A stretch of DNA of 64,000 nt from Acetobacter pasteurianus subsp. pasteurianus LMG 1262 = NBRC 106471 (GCF_000285275.1 NZ_CADO01000067.1:1-64000), one strand, 5' to 3'; counted from the stretch's first letter, positions 7,310 to 17,930 are shown. The notes: a model not told the origin generated them from the sequence alone. Numbers and translations are program-made.

Positions 7310-9535
7310 TCAAGTTCTTGTAACATAAGGATTGCTTTTCGGAAGATGCCCTGCGGGCAAGCGTAGTGTTTCTAGGTCGTTATTGGCATCAACAGGAAGA
7401 AAGCCTGCACGAATATAAATATTACGCGTTGCGGTGGCCTCAGCATTATTGGGAATTGAAACAGTGATATCTTTTTCCCCATACTGATTGTAGATGATTT
7501 GTGCGGCTTCTGTAAGTAGAAAGTTTTCAATGCCCAAACCTTGTACGCGCGCAGATAAAAGGAAAATTTGTATATCGTGCTTTCGGGCAAAAATTGCGCC
7601 TGCAATTCCATAATCAGCAAATCGGTCTTTTATTGAAAAGGCCAGCAATATGTTTCCCTCTGATTTCAGCCACATATGCATATCTTCTGCTGCGCATTCT
7701 GTGCGGTTGATAATTAGAGATGCTTTTGCCAATTGTGAAATATACGGAAACAGGTCTGTATCTTCACTTGTAATCCGATGGCTAGAGACCTGACATTGCA
7801 TTGCAAGCAGCAAGCTTGACATATTTATTGTGGCGTCAATGTGGGTTTCGGTTTCGGTTTCGGTTTCGGTTTCGGTTTCGGTTTCGGTTTCGGGCGCAAG
7901 AATGGGCATTAGTAAATTATTTTGCGTATAGGCTTGGGTTTCAGCCGCCCATAATAAAATGCGTCTCAAAAGATATGGGTTATTTCCAATAATACGGATA
8001 TCCGGTTCTGTTTTGGCAAGAACTGCGCATCGTGCAGCAGATGCTTCCACCACAACAATCTCAGCAGGTTTTAGCTTCAGTGTGTCGCATATTGTACGAA
8101 TGGCTTCATTTACAGGAGTAGAGCCGAGTTCAACACAATCAAAATCTTCTAGTGACAGAAATCGTGGTTCTATAATTTTGTCCCACAAAGTGGTTACAGT
8201 TTCTTTGTCGCTGTCAGCACAAAGGGCAATGGCAATGCCGCGCCCGCGCAAATATTGAATGGTTTCCCATAGGCCCATTGGCCACCCATCCTGGCGGGGA
8301 AGGGGTTGACCTGGGTTATCTTCAGTCAGACAGCCACGCCATAACGTATTATCCAAGCCGAAAATAACAGCTTTTACAGCATCCGTGTGGCGGAGCGTGC
8401 GTAAGCCCCATATCATTTGTCGGAATAGAAGAGTTCCAATAGCGGCACGTTTGCTGGGATAAAATGTTTGAATATCTGGAATTGGGGTGTCTCGTTTAAC
8501 TGTTCCAAAGTCATCCCAGTCTTGAAACATAATGCCATTATGAGTGTAGAAATATACGAGATCGTCCTGAAGGTAACGTTTGCCAACAATTGAACTGACA
8601 GCATCCAGATCAAGCATACGCATATCCGGATATTTATTGAGAGCACCTTCAAGTTGGGTGTTAAGTTGCTGAACAATGTCGCGCAGTGAAAGAGATATTG
8701 TCGCAGATCTTGTGTAGGGAACAGGCTGCTGTTGTGGGGTCAGAAAATTAGTAACAAGCAGAGGAGTTTTTGCCTGTGTACGAAAATCAGCAATATGTTG
8801 AACAAATTGCTTTAATGTTGCATGCCCGTTGGCGAGAACATGATCTCCAAAACCACTGGTATTAAACCGTTCTCCCCACACAATATCATCGCCCAGAACA
8901 GAGCGTAGGGAAGGCTGAAGATATATGAGATCATATTCTTCTGCCGAAACGGGGAGTGCTGTTAGCAAAGGGGCCACATACTCATACGGCACGAAGTCAA
9001 ACTGAATATCCGGGTGCTGCTGCGTAAGTTGTTCGTGGCAAAGTGCTGCAATACTGGAGCCAATAATCAACACCCGTTTTAGAGCAGAAGATGTGCGTTC
9101 AAGGTCAGAAGGAAAGACAAATTCCGCATCATCAATGGATGGCGTGCTACTGTTCTCTTTCGTGGGTTGTGGAGAAGGTACATCATTCTGGGAAGTATCA
9201 GAGGGTAACTGTTTGGGGTCCTGTTCTTCCAGAAGGGCTGAAATGTTCCCGCATGGATCTTTTAGGGCCACAACCATTCGGCCATCTGTTCGATATTCAA
9301 TATTGACAGATTGCCATAGCAAAGACGCATCATGGTCGAGAAAAAGGAGTTGATGGTTTTCAATCCGCCAAAAATGCACATCAACATCTACAGAGCTTTT
9401 TACATGCCCAGAAAGGCCAAGAAAAAGCTGACATGGCTGTGCTGAAGATGAGGCTGGAGTAAAAAGCCAGATTTTTTCTGTAAGTGCCGGAGATAATGAA
9501 AAGGGCAACCCGCGAAAAGTTTTTGTTTCCAGCAT
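7310..9535 (-). CDS. FkbH-like protein: SGNH, HAD and GNAT domains
   Basis: 741 residues. About 1-100: beta-rich N-terminal region. About 150-340: SGNH-like domain starting VLIIGSSIAALCHEQ. About 385-540: FkbH-type HAD domain. About 545-565: Glu-Thr repeat linker. About 575-720: GNAT-like acetyltransferase region (NAEATATRNIYIRAGFLP near the end). FkbH proteins normally load an acyl or glyceryl unit on carriers or sugars. Here motif I reads FGLDNTLW, where the family has LDLDNTLW, so the nucleophilic Asp is Gly (codon GGC at 8357-8359) and phosphoryl transfer by the HAD domain is doubtful. It is the first gene of the leftward island, with no promoter recognised. Confidence 0.75.
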   Translation of the reverse strand: MLETKTFRGLPFSLSPALTEKIWLFTPASSSAQPCQLFLGLSGHVKSSVDVDVHFWRIENHQLLFLDHDASLLWQSVNIEYRTDGRMVVALKDPCGNISALLEEQDPKQLPSDTSQNDVPSPQPTKENSSTPSIDDAEFVFPSDLERTSSALKRVLIIGSSIAALCHEQLTQQHPDIQFDFVPYEYVAPLLTALPVSAEEYDLIYLQPSLRSVLGDDIVWGERFNTSGFGDHVLANGHATLKQFVQHIADFRTQAKTPLLVTNFLTPQQQPVPYTRSATISLSLRDIVQQLNTQLEGALNKYPDMRMLDLDAVSSIVGKRYLQDDLVYFYTHNGIMFQDWDDFGTVKRDTPIPDIQTFYPSKRAAIGTLLFRQMIWGLRTLRHTDAVKAVIFGLDNTLWRGCLTEDNPGQPLPRQDGWPMGLWETIQYLRGRGIAIALCADSDKETVTTLWDKIIEPRFLSLEDFDCVELGSTPVNEAIRTICDTLKLKPAEIVVVEASAARCAVLAKTEPDIRIIGNNPYLLRRILLWAAETQAYTQNNLLMPILAPETETETETETETETETHIDATINMSSLLLAMQCQVSSHRITSEDTDLFPYISQLAKASLIINRTECAAEDMHMWLKSEGNILLAFSIKDRFADYGIAGAIFARKHDIQIFLLSARVQGLGIENFLLTEAAQIIYNQYGEKDITVSIPNNAEATATRNIYIRAGFLPVDANNDLETLRLPAGHLPKSNPYVTRT
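7844..7891. repeat. Hexanucleotide microsatellite, 8 x GGTTTC
   Basis: Eight perfect tandem GGTTTC units lie inside the FkbH-like gene and encode alternating Glu-Thr between the HAD and GNAT domains. Slippage would change linker length by two residues per unit without breaking the frame. Confidence 0.95.
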
Positions 9536-9690
9536 TTTACTGCCCTTATCTAGTGAAAAGCTTCCTGAATACAGTTACCTGCTATTTCTATAGGCTTTTA
9601 TAACACTTATCCGATTTTATCAAAATCGATAGTGCAACTTTCCATGGGCTCATTATGCGCGATTTTATGAAATCTTTATAAATAGACAAA

Positions 9691-9724
9691 GGGAGGAAGT
9701 CACAAAGTGACTTCCTCCCTTTTT
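9691..9724 (-). terminator. groESL rho-independent terminator
   Basis: GGGAGGAAGTCAC (9691-9703), loop AAA, then GTGACTTCCTCCC (9707-9719): a perfect 13-bp stem, 32 bp past the groEL stop. T runs on both sides suggest that it works in both directions. Confidence 0.85.
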
Positions 9725-9755
9725 ACAAATCAAAGCAGTTTTTGATTTGTGCGGC

Positions 9756-11426
<1,671 letters not shown>

Positions 11427-11449
11427 TTAAAATGCGGATCAGCGCAAAA

Positions 11450-11743
11450 TCAGGCGGTTACCACGCCCATGATGTCGCTTTCCTTCATGATCAGCAGCTC
11501 TTCGCCGTCGATCTTCACTTCCGTGCCGGACCATTTGCCGAACAGGACGCGGTCACCAGCCTTAACATCAAGCGCCACAATCTGGCCCTGTTCATTCCGG
11601 GCACCCGGACCAACTGCAACCACTTCGCCTTCCATAGGCTTTTCCTGAGCTGTGTCAGGAATAATGATTCCGCCAGCGGTCTTCTGTTCGCCTTCAAGGC
11701 GACGGACAACTACCCGGTCGTGTAAGGGACGAAACTTCGTCAT
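11450..11743 (-). CDS. groES: Co-chaperonin GroES
   Basis: 97 residues starting [20 protein letters not shown], with the mobile loop around [17 protein letters not shown] and ending [15 protein letters not shown]. The frame opens further upstream, but the start at 11743 gives the family length and the conserved N-terminus. It caps the GroEL cavity. First gene of the groESL operon. Confidence 0.98.
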
Positions 11744-11835
11744 TATGGATCGCTCCACATTCATTTTTGGGATGGTGCCCTTAACAGAAAGCAGCCCCAT
11801 CCGCTTTGTCGCGCGTAACATAACGCCGCGTTACG

Positions 11836-11862
11836 TTAGCACTCCCACCCCGGGAGTGCCAG
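11836..11862 (-). promoter_or_regulatory. CIRCE operator (HrcA site) of groESL
   Basis: TTAGCACTC, nine bases, then GAGTGCCAG. The left arm matches the CIRCE consensus exactly; the right arm differs from GAGTGCTAA at two positions. It lies 93 bp upstream of the groES start, where HrcA repression is usual. Confidence 0.85.
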
Positions 11863-11867
11863 AAAAG

Positions 11868-11897
11868 GAGATAGGTCTGCCCAAAGGCAGAGTCAAG
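11868..11897 (-). promoter_or_regulatory. Heat-shock (RpoH-type) promoter of groESL
   Basis: On the minus strand, CTTGACT is followed after about 17 bases by CCTATCTC, matching the alphaproteobacterial RpoH form (CTTG ... CYTATNT). It lies just upstream of CIRCE, so groESL appears to be under both RpoH activation and HrcA repression. Confidence 0.6.
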
Positions 11898-11953
11898 GAA
11901 TGTGGATAAAGTTTCTTTTTGCTGTAACCTGAGAGCACATAGGAGGTGCTTAC

Positions 11954-12622
11954 ATGGGTCATATCACAACACTTCAGGCTGCAGATGGACATGAGTTTTC
12001 TGCATGGGAAACCGAAGGCAGCCATCATCCTTACACACTTGTGGTGCTGCAGGAAATTTTTGGTGTGAACCACCATATCCGGCAGGTTTGTGAAAACTTT
12101 GCCAAGGCAGGATTTCACGTCATTGCGCCAGCTTTGTTTGACCGTGTGAAACGTGGAGTAGAGCTGGATTACTCAGCAGAAGGTGTGAAAGAAGGCCTAG
12201 CACTGCGGGCACAGATTCCGCTTGCCAAAACATTACTGGATATTCAGGCGGCGGCCTCAGTATTCAAACCCCGTAAGGTGGGCATTATCGGCTATTGCTG
12301 GGGCGGCACATTGGCGTGGGAAGCAGCGTGCAAAACCGATGATTTTGCGGCTGCTGTTGGCTGGTATGGCGGGGGGGTTTTCGCCCGCCGAAACGAGACT
12401 CCGCGCTGCCCGGTGCAGCTTCATTTTGGTGAACAGGATGCAAGTATCCCGCATACCGATATTGCGGCTATTCGGCAGGCGCATCCGGAAGTTGAACTTT
12501 ACGTGTACGACGATGCAGGGCACGGATTTGGTTGCCCGGAAAGAAGCTCTTTTAATGCCAAAGCTTATCAGGAAGCGCAGGAACGCAGCGTTGATTTCCT
12601 GAAAAGCAATATGAATCCGTAA
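11954..12622 (+). CDS. Dienelactone hydrolase family protein
   Basis: 222 residues, alpha/beta hydrolase fold. GYCWGGTLAW at about 113 carries the Cys nucleophile of the G-x-C-x-G elbow; HFGEQDASIP gives the Asp and DDAGHGFGCP the His. An oxyanion-region motif, LQEIFGVNHHIR, is near residue 33. Members hydrolyse dienelactones or other small esters; the substrate here is unknown. A strong AGGAGG lies 7 bases before the ATG. It is divergent from groES. Confidence 0.9.
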   Translation: MGHITTLQAADGHEFSAWETEGSHHPYTLVVLQEIFGVNHHIRQVCENFAKAGFHVIAPALFDRVKRGVELDYSAEGVKEGLALRAQIPLAKTLLDIQAAASVFKPRKVGIIGYCWGGTLAWEAACKTDDFAAAVGWYGGGVFARRNETPRCPVQLHFGEQDASIPHTDIAAIRQAHPEVELYVYDDAGHGFGCPERSSFNAKAYQEAQERSVDFLKSNMNP

Positions 12623-12765
12623 GGCTATTTCCCTGTCCCGACCGTGGCCCGTTATCGAATTATGATTGACAATTGCGGCTGGTCATGGGGGGATGGGGCA
12701 TATCCTGAACCGCACACGGTGTGCAGCAGGACAAAACGTTGAGAAGAACAAGGACTATCCCGCTC

Positions 12766-12969
12766 ATGCCGACCGGTACAGTAAAATGGTTTAACGCCAC
12801 CAAGGGTTATGGCTTTATTGCCCCAGATGATGGCGGTAAAGATGTGTTCGTGCATATTACCGCAGTACAGGCAGCGGGTTTGCGTGGCCTGAATGACGGA
12901 CAGAAGGTTTCTTTCGATCTGGTTGAAGAACGCGGCAAGCAGGCTGCAACCAATCTGAAAGTAGATTGA
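12766..12969 (+). CDS. Cold-shock protein (CspA family)
   Basis: 67 residues beginning [20 protein letters not shown] with RNP1 (KGYGFI) and RNP2 (DVFVHI) nucleic-acid-binding motifs. An upstream in-frame ATG at 12721 is less likely because the family starts at this methionine. It binds single-stranded RNA/DNA as a chaperone. It is followed directly by a terminator. Confidence 0.97.
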   Translation: MPTGTVKWFNATKGYGFIAPDDGGKDVFVHITAVQAAGLRGLNDGQKVSFDLVEERGKQAATNLKVD

Positions 12970-12980
12970 TTTTTCAGGCA

Positions 12981-13004
12981 GGGCCGATCAGTTTTGATCG
13001 GCCC
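12981..13004 (+). terminator. Terminator of the cold-shock gene
   Basis: GGGCCGATCA, loop GTTT, TGATCGGCCC, then TTT. It overlaps the last codons of the convergent helicase gene. Confidence 0.8.
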
Positions 13005-15966
13005 TTTCTGTATCTGCCAAAAAGGCAGCAAGTTCTCGCGCTGTGTCTGCCAACCCAAGGCGGCGGACTTCCACACCTTCGGGAAAAGCACTGAGCAAGC
13101 GGGTAGGGGTGCGCCTGTCTAGCAGGACAAATACCCCGCGATCAGACTGGCGGCGAATAAGCCGACCAAAGGCCTGACGTAACCGCAGGCGTGCAATTCG
13201 TTCATCAAAAGATTTCGGATCACCTCCAGAAAGGTGAATGCGGCGTTCACGGTGCAGAATATCTGGCCGGGGCCACGGCACACGTTCAAAAGCCACCAGC
13301 CGTAACGCATTGCCGGGCACATCCACGCCATCTCGCATGGCATCTGTGCCTAACAGACAGGCGTGTTCTTCCGTTCGAAAAATATCGACCAGCGTATTGT
13401 TGTCCATCGCATCTACATGTTGGGCGTAAAGCGGCAGACCGTTTTCTTCCAGTGTAGGGGCAATACGATCATACACGCCGCGTAAGCGGGAAATGGCCGT
13501 AAACAGCCCTAAGCCACCACCGCCGGATGCCAAGAAAAGCGTGCGAAATGCGGCAGCGAGATCGACAATGCTGCTGTTGTCTATGTCCGTCACAATATAG
13601 GCGCGTGTCTGGCGGGCATAATCAAACGGGCTGGCCAGACTGGCGCGCAGAGGTGGAGAAGGGAAGTGATTGGCCCCGGTACGTGCCTCCGCTGCCTCCC
13701 ACGCCTGTTCTGCGTTATCGCTATCAGGTTCGTTTGTTTGCTGGTCACGCAAGGTGGCTGATGTAATTAACATACCTTGTGCGGGTATAGCCATGATGCC
13801 AGCAAACGGAATGGTGGGGTCTAGCCAATGGCGGTAAAGGCCCACATCCTGTTCTCCCATGCGCTGTTTTTCGCGCCGCTCAACCCGGATAAAGTGCACG
13901 TGGGAAGGTGTGGTATCGGGCTCAGGTGGTGTGTCTAGTGCGCTCAGCATAGCAATCCACGCATCCAGCCGCGAGATAGCCCTGCGGCGTAAGGCGCGTG
14001 TCATGGCCTCTATGCGCCCGCGTGTTGTGGAATCCAGCGTTTCGGCATCTTCTTCCAAGCGCGCGTGCAGGCGCTCCACCAAGGTGCGTAGCGGCTCAAC
14101 AAGGCGTGTTAAGGCACGGGCCAGAAGATGCCCGGCTTCTGCCAAGTCTGGCACCAAAGGGTGCAGATCACATTCAAGGGCAGCATAAACGTGCTGTTTT
14201 CCACCTTCCTGTGTTCTGGCAAGAGCCTGCTGCCGCAGGAGCCGCAGAAAAACTTCTGTAGGATTTTCCAACACCGGCTGAGGAGCTTCTGGTTCAAGCG
14301 GAAACAACCCGATATCTTCCGGGGGTTCTGGCGGCGGTGGTTCATCCGCCTGTTCCTGCCCTAATCGTGAAGACCAGCCGGGGGCGGGAAGGGCCGTTGC
14401 GGCCATAAGCGCCGCTTCCAAAGGTGTTTCCAGTTTTGGGTGGCCGACAACCAGATCATCCAGACGCCGCTTTAAACCGCGGGCGCGTGAGCGCCGTCCT
14501 TCCGCGCCAAGCAGCCAACGCCGCAACTCAGCCGCTTCCAGCCCGGAAAGTTCGGCAGAAAAGGCGCTATCTGCCGCATCGGCCAGATGGTGGCCTTCGT
14601 CAAATACATAACGGGAGGGGGCCGAGGGATCATCCGTTTCATCGGCATCGTCGCTCATACCTGCCTGCGCGTAGGCCGCCTGCGCCATGACAAGAGCATG
14701 GTTGGCAATAACCAGATCAGCTTCACGCGCGCGGCGGATGGAATGTTCAACAAAGCAATGCTGATAATGGGCACATGCGCCGTGAATGCACTCGCCGCGC
14801 CTGTCTGCCACGCCTATCAGATTCCCTTGGCCGAACAGGTCACCAAACCAGCCGGGCAGGTCACCTCCAAACAGGTCTCCATCCGCAGTGGCCAAGCCCC
14901 AGCGGGCCAGCATGATAAGGGCGATGGTAATACCGGCCGGGCGAGAGGCCGCAGTGTTAACGGCTTCTTCCATGTTCAGCAGGCACAGATAGTTTTCCCG
15001 CCCTTTGCGGAGCACAACGCGTTGCCGATGTGTAGCCTGATCTGGGTAAAGCCTGCGGGTTTCCTGCTCAATTTGCCGTTGCAGGTGGCGCGTATAGGTA
15101 CTGACCCACACCGCCCCCTTATTCCGTTCCGCCCAAAGGCTGGCGGGAGCAATATAGCCTAAGGTTTTGCCGGTTCCTGTGCCAGCTTCTGCCAGCACAA
15201 TGGCAGGATCTCCGCGCACATTGCGTGGTTCAAACGCCCCGGTAGCGACTGATGCGAAGTCGGCTTGCCCGGCGCGGATTTCGGCATCCTCGCCCAGCAT
15301 TTTGGTCAGTTGCTCGCGTGCTTCTACGGGTGAAATGGGGTGAGATGCTGGGGGAGGAGGAAGCGGTGTTTCCGCCCATTTTGGCAAAAAACGCCAGATA
15401 CGCAGGGCATCCCCTGGCTGAAGCATTGTTTCAGGCAATTTGCCTTGTGGGGTGAGTTTGTCATGCAGCCCCAGGGTTTCGGCAACTGTGCCGCTCCAGA
15501 TCCATCCAGCTTGGCCCAATCTTACAGTGAGAGCAGCAAGATGCTCTGCTGTCGCGCCGTTATTCTGGCGTGCCAGATTGGTAAGGAGAGGGGAAAGAAG
15601 GCGAGGCAGAAGGTCAGCTTCTGCGGCGCCTATGTCCTCATCCTGCATGCCTAAGGCCAGCGCCAAACCGCGTGGGGTAGGGGCCACAGGTGTGGCGGGA
15701 TGCACAAAGGCAAATAGCTCTAATAAATCCAGCCACGGTGCAGGTTGCCCCGGAGGCGGTAAATCTAACCGCCGTGCTAATGCGGGGGCATGAATAACCA
15801 GCGGACAAGGCATGTTTTGCAGGTTTTGCCTCACATCCTGCGCAGACAAATGGAGAACCTCTCCATCTTCCGTAAGAAGGGAATAGGCTCCCTTATATGC
15901 AACCAGTGCTGGGGCATCGTAAGCGGAGGGGAAGGATGTCTGCATGATAAATACTAGATGATCCAT
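12988..15966 (-). CDS. DinG/Rad3-type ATP-dependent DNA helicase
   Basis: 992 residues, superfamily 2. AEAGTGTGKTLGYIAPASLW at about 265 is Walker A, YVFDEGHHLADAA the DEAH-like box, LLGTDAMRDGVDVPG and the FGRLIRRQSDRG segment (motif VI) the C-terminal motifs. Cysteines between motifs I and II (near YLCLLNMEE, GECIHGACAHYQHCFV) fit an Fe-S cluster as in DinG/XPD. It would unwind 5'-tailed or R-loop structures during repair. The start at 15966 is first in frame; Met8 (15945) is an alternative. Confidence 0.85.
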   Translation of the reverse strand: MDHLVFIMQTSFPSAYDAPALVAYKGAYSLLTEDGEVLHLSAQDVRQNLQNMPCPLVIHAPALARRLDLPPPGQPAPWLDLLELFAFVHPATPVAPTPRGLALALGMQDEDIGAAEADLLPRLLSPLLTNLARQNNGATAEHLAALTVRLGQAGWIWSGTVAETLGLHDKLTPQGKLPETMLQPGDALRIWRFLPKWAETPLPPPPASHPISPVEAREQLTKMLGEDAEIRAGQADFASVATGAFEPRNVRGDPAIVLAEAGTGTGKTLGYIAPASLWAERNKGAVWVSTYTRHLQRQIEQETRRLYPDQATHRQRVVLRKGRENYLCLLNMEEAVNTAASRPAGITIALIMLARWGLATADGDLFGGDLPGWFGDLFGQGNLIGVADRRGECIHGACAHYQHCFVEHSIRRAREADLVIANHALVMAQAAYAQAGMSDDADETDDPSAPSRYVFDEGHHLADAADSAFSAELSGLEAAELRRWLLGAEGRRSRARGLKRRLDDLVVGHPKLETPLEAALMAATALPAPGWSSRLGQEQADEPPPPEPPEDIGLFPLEPEAPQPVLENPTEVFLRLLRQQALARTQEGGKQHVYAALECDLHPLVPDLAEAGHLLARALTRLVEPLRTLVERLHARLEEDAETLDSTTRGRIEAMTRALRRRAISRLDAWIAMLSALDTPPEPDTTPSHVHFIRVERREKQRMGEQDVGLYRHWLDPTIPFAGIMAIPAQGMLITSATLRDQQTNEPDSDNAEQAWEAAEARTGANHFPSPPLRASLASPFDYARQTRAYIVTDIDNSSIVDLAAAFRTLFLASGGGGLGLFTAISRLRGVYDRIAPTLEENGLPLYAQHVDAMDNNTLVDIFRTEEHACLLGTDAMRDGVDVPGNALRLVAFERVPWPRPDILHRERRIHLSGGDPKSFDERIARLRLRQAFGRLIRRQSDRGVFVLLDRRTPTRLLSAFPEGVEVRRLGLADTARELAAFLADTERADQN

Positions 15967-16020
15967 TCCGGCGCGGAATGCCAGAGCTAGAAATCAAAAA
16001 GCAACATATGAAGAACAAAA

Positions 16021-16053
16021 AAGCCCGCCTCACTTTAATGAGGCGGGCTTTTT
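16021..16053. terminator. Bidirectional terminator
   Basis: AAGCCCGCCTCA (16021-16032), loop CTTTAA, TGAGGCGGGCTT (16039-16050), with A and T runs on both sides. It separates the inositol-monophosphatase-like gene from the helicase gene. Confidence 0.9.
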
Positions 16054-16077
16054 AGATGGTAATCTGGGACAGAAAAG

Positions 16078-16914
16078 TTAGTTGCCGTCTTTAAGGCTAT
16101 CTGCCACCACTTCCAGAAGTTTGCTGTGCAGGTTGCCGTTGCCAGCAACAATCATGACATCGTCAGGCAGATCATCCAGATCAACGCCTGCGGGGTCTGT
16201 CGCCTGCCCACCGGCTTCACGCACGATAAGAGCACCGGCGGCACAATCCCACGGTTTGATGCCGAATTCCCAGTACCCTTCGTAACGCCCAGCAGCTACC
16301 CACGCCAGATCAAGCGCTGCGGCACCAAAGCGGCGCACACCGGCTACACGCGGCATAAGGGCACCTAGCACGCGTGCAAACGGCAGGCGCATACGTGCAG
16401 GCACCTTGGCGAACGGAATACCCGTGGCAAACAGGGATTCCTGCATGTCACGCCGTGCGGATACACGGATACGGCGTTCGTTCAGATAGGCGCCGGTGCC
16501 TTTTTCTGCCCAGAACATTTCACCCGCTGCCGGGTTGTAAACCAGCCCTGCGGCCAACTCGATACGCCCATCTGGCAGGCGGCGCTGCAAGCCAATGGAA
16601 ATAGCCCAGTGCGGAATACCGTGTAGGAAGTTGGTGGTGCCATCCAGCGGGTCTACCACCCAACGCCATGTCCAGTTATCGCTGCCGGATTTGCCGGATT
16701 CTTCCATAAAGAAGGCATAGCCGGGGCGGGCGCGTTCCAGCTCTTCCCGCAGGGTCTGTTCTGCACGCAGATCAGCTTGGGAAACAAAGTCTCCCGGCCC
16801 TTTGATGCTGACTTGAAGCTGCTCGACTTCGTTAAAATCGCGCAGGAGACGCTTGGCCGCCTTCTGGGCTGCTGTTTGCATCACCATCATGACGGGGGAG
16901 AGACGCATGGCCAC
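16078..16914 (-). CDS. Inositol monophosphatase family protein (SuhB-like)
   Basis: 278 residues. The Mg/Li-sensitive phosphatase motifs are intact: GDFVSQADLRAEQ, FFMEESGKSG (metal Glu), WVVDPLDGTTNFLHGIPHWA (motif A) and KPWDCAAGALIVREAGG (motif B). It hydrolyses inositol-1-phosphate or related sugar phosphates; SuhB members also act in rRNA antitermination, and which applies here cannot be seen. It lies 39 bp downstream of efp on the same strand, probably co-transcribed. Met3 is an alternative start. Confidence 0.9.
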   Translation of the reverse strand: MAMRLSPVMMVMQTAAQKAAKRLLRDFNEVEQLQVSIKGPGDFVSQADLRAEQTLREELERARPGYAFFMEESGKSGSDNWTWRWVVDPLDGTTNFLHGIPHWAISIGLQRRLPDGRIELAAGLVYNPAAGEMFWAEKGTGAYLNERRIRVSARRDMQESLFATGIPFAKVPARMRLPFARVLGALMPRVAGVRRFGAAALDLAWVAAGRYEGYWEFGIKPWDCAAGALIVREAGGQATDPAGVDLDDLPDDVMIVAGNGNLHSKLLEVVADSLKDGN

Positions 16915-16953
16915 TGTAGTTTTGTCCTGCTCTGGAGAGAAAAACGGAAGGGA

Positions 16954-17520
16954 TCAGTCTTTGGCGCGTTCGACGTAGGAACCGTCTTCCGTCCGAACCA
17001 CAATACGTTCACCCGATTCAATAAAGGGCGGCACCATGGTTTTTACACCATTGGAAAGTTTTGCGGGCTTGTAGGAGGAAGATGCCGTCTGGCCTTTTAC
17101 AACCGGGTCAGCTTCCACAACTTCCAGCGTAACCTGCGGTGGCAGATCAATACCTACCGGGTCACCTTCAACCAGGTGCAGGTTGATGGTCATGTTATCC
17201 TGAATGAACGGAGCCTGATCACCCAGCAGATCCACAGGAACTGTCAGCTGGTCATAGGTTTCGGGGTCCATCAGAACCAGCAGTTCGCCATCGGTGTAGG
17301 AATACAGGTATTCCTTATCTTCCGTCATCAGGCGTTCAACGCTATCAGCGGTCCGCCAGCGTTCGTTGGTTTTGTTGCCGGTTTTCAGGTCGCGCATTTC
17401 AACCTGAATAAATGCTCCGCCCTTGCCGGGGGTGATGATCTGCTGTTTCAGCACCGTCCAGCGGCGGCCATCATGCTCAATCACCTGACCGGCGCGGATC
17501 AGGTTTGCCTGCTGTTTCAT
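16954..17520 (-). CDS. efp: Translation elongation factor P
   Basis: 188 residues starting MKQQANLIRAGQVIEHDGRR. The loop TPGKGGAFIQVEMRDLKTG carries the Lys normally modified (beta-lysylated) to stimulate peptide-bond formation at polyproline stretches. The three-domain length is standard. The frame is open further upstream, but homology and an AGGGA site fix the start at 17520. It is upstream of and co-directional with the phosphatase gene. Confidence 0.96.
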   Translation of the reverse strand: MKQQANLIRAGQVIEHDGRRWTVLKQQIITPGKGGAFIQVEMRDLKTGNKTNERWRTADSVERLMTEDKEYLYSYTDGELLVLMDPETYDQLTVPVDLLGDQAPFIQDNMTINLHLVEGDPVGIDLPPQVTLEVVEADPVVKGQTASSSYKPAKLSNGVKTMVPPFIESGERIVVRTEDGSYVERAKD

Positions 17521-17679
17521 AATTCGTCCCTGAAAGGAATGTCCATTAAGGATGGGGCTTGTACAAGCCTGACGCCCGAAGAGCAAGTTTGCTGCACTTG
17601 ATATATCGTGTTTTCTCCCGCTGGACAGGGTGGCCATATCCTGTTTATAAGGCGGCAGGTCCTCAGATGGATGACATGA

Positions 17680-17769
17680 GGATGGGTGTCCGAGTGGTTT
17701 AAGGAACTGGTCTTGAAAACCAGCGTGCGGGGAACCGTACCGTGGGTTCGAATCCCACCCCATCCGCCA
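17680..17769 (+). tRNA. tRNA-Ser(UGA)
   Basis: A 90-nt gene with the 7-bp acceptor stem GGATGGG/CCCATCC, anticodon loop TCTTGAAAA (anticodon TGA), a long variable arm typical of tRNA-Ser, the T-loop GGTTCGAATCC, discriminator G and encoded CCA. Its last 14 bases are part of the 24-bp repeat that bounds the prophage, so the gene stays intact after integration. Confidence 0.98.
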
Positions 17770-17779
17770 ACTATACTTC
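17756..17779 (+). other. attL core
   Basis: 24-bp copy of the tRNA-Ser 3' end plus flank, identical to 62481-62504. Integrase arm-type repeats and the integrase gene follow on its right. Confidence 0.93.
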
Positions 17780-17881
17780 CCGATAGTTCCCAATTATTCC
17801 CAAAGCCCTTGCAAAACTGCCGGGTATAGGGTTTTTGTGTTCCCAATCGTTCTCGTTTTATCCCATCCGTTCCCGCATAAA

Positions 17882-17923
17882 TGTGGGTAACGTGTGGGTA
17901 AGATTTTCAGGATGTGTGGGTAA
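17882..17923 (+). repeat. Integrase arm-type sites, left end
   Basis: Three direct copies of TGTGGGTAA at 17882-17890, 17893-17901 and 17915-17923, between the attL core and the integrase start. Copies recur beside attR, as expected for arm sites bound by the integrase N-terminal domain. Confidence 0.7.
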
Positions 17924-17930
17924 CGCAATC

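Noticed and set aside
7844-7891. Phase-variable on/off switch
   Set aside because: A 6-bp unit keeps the frame, so changes in number cannot turn the protein off.
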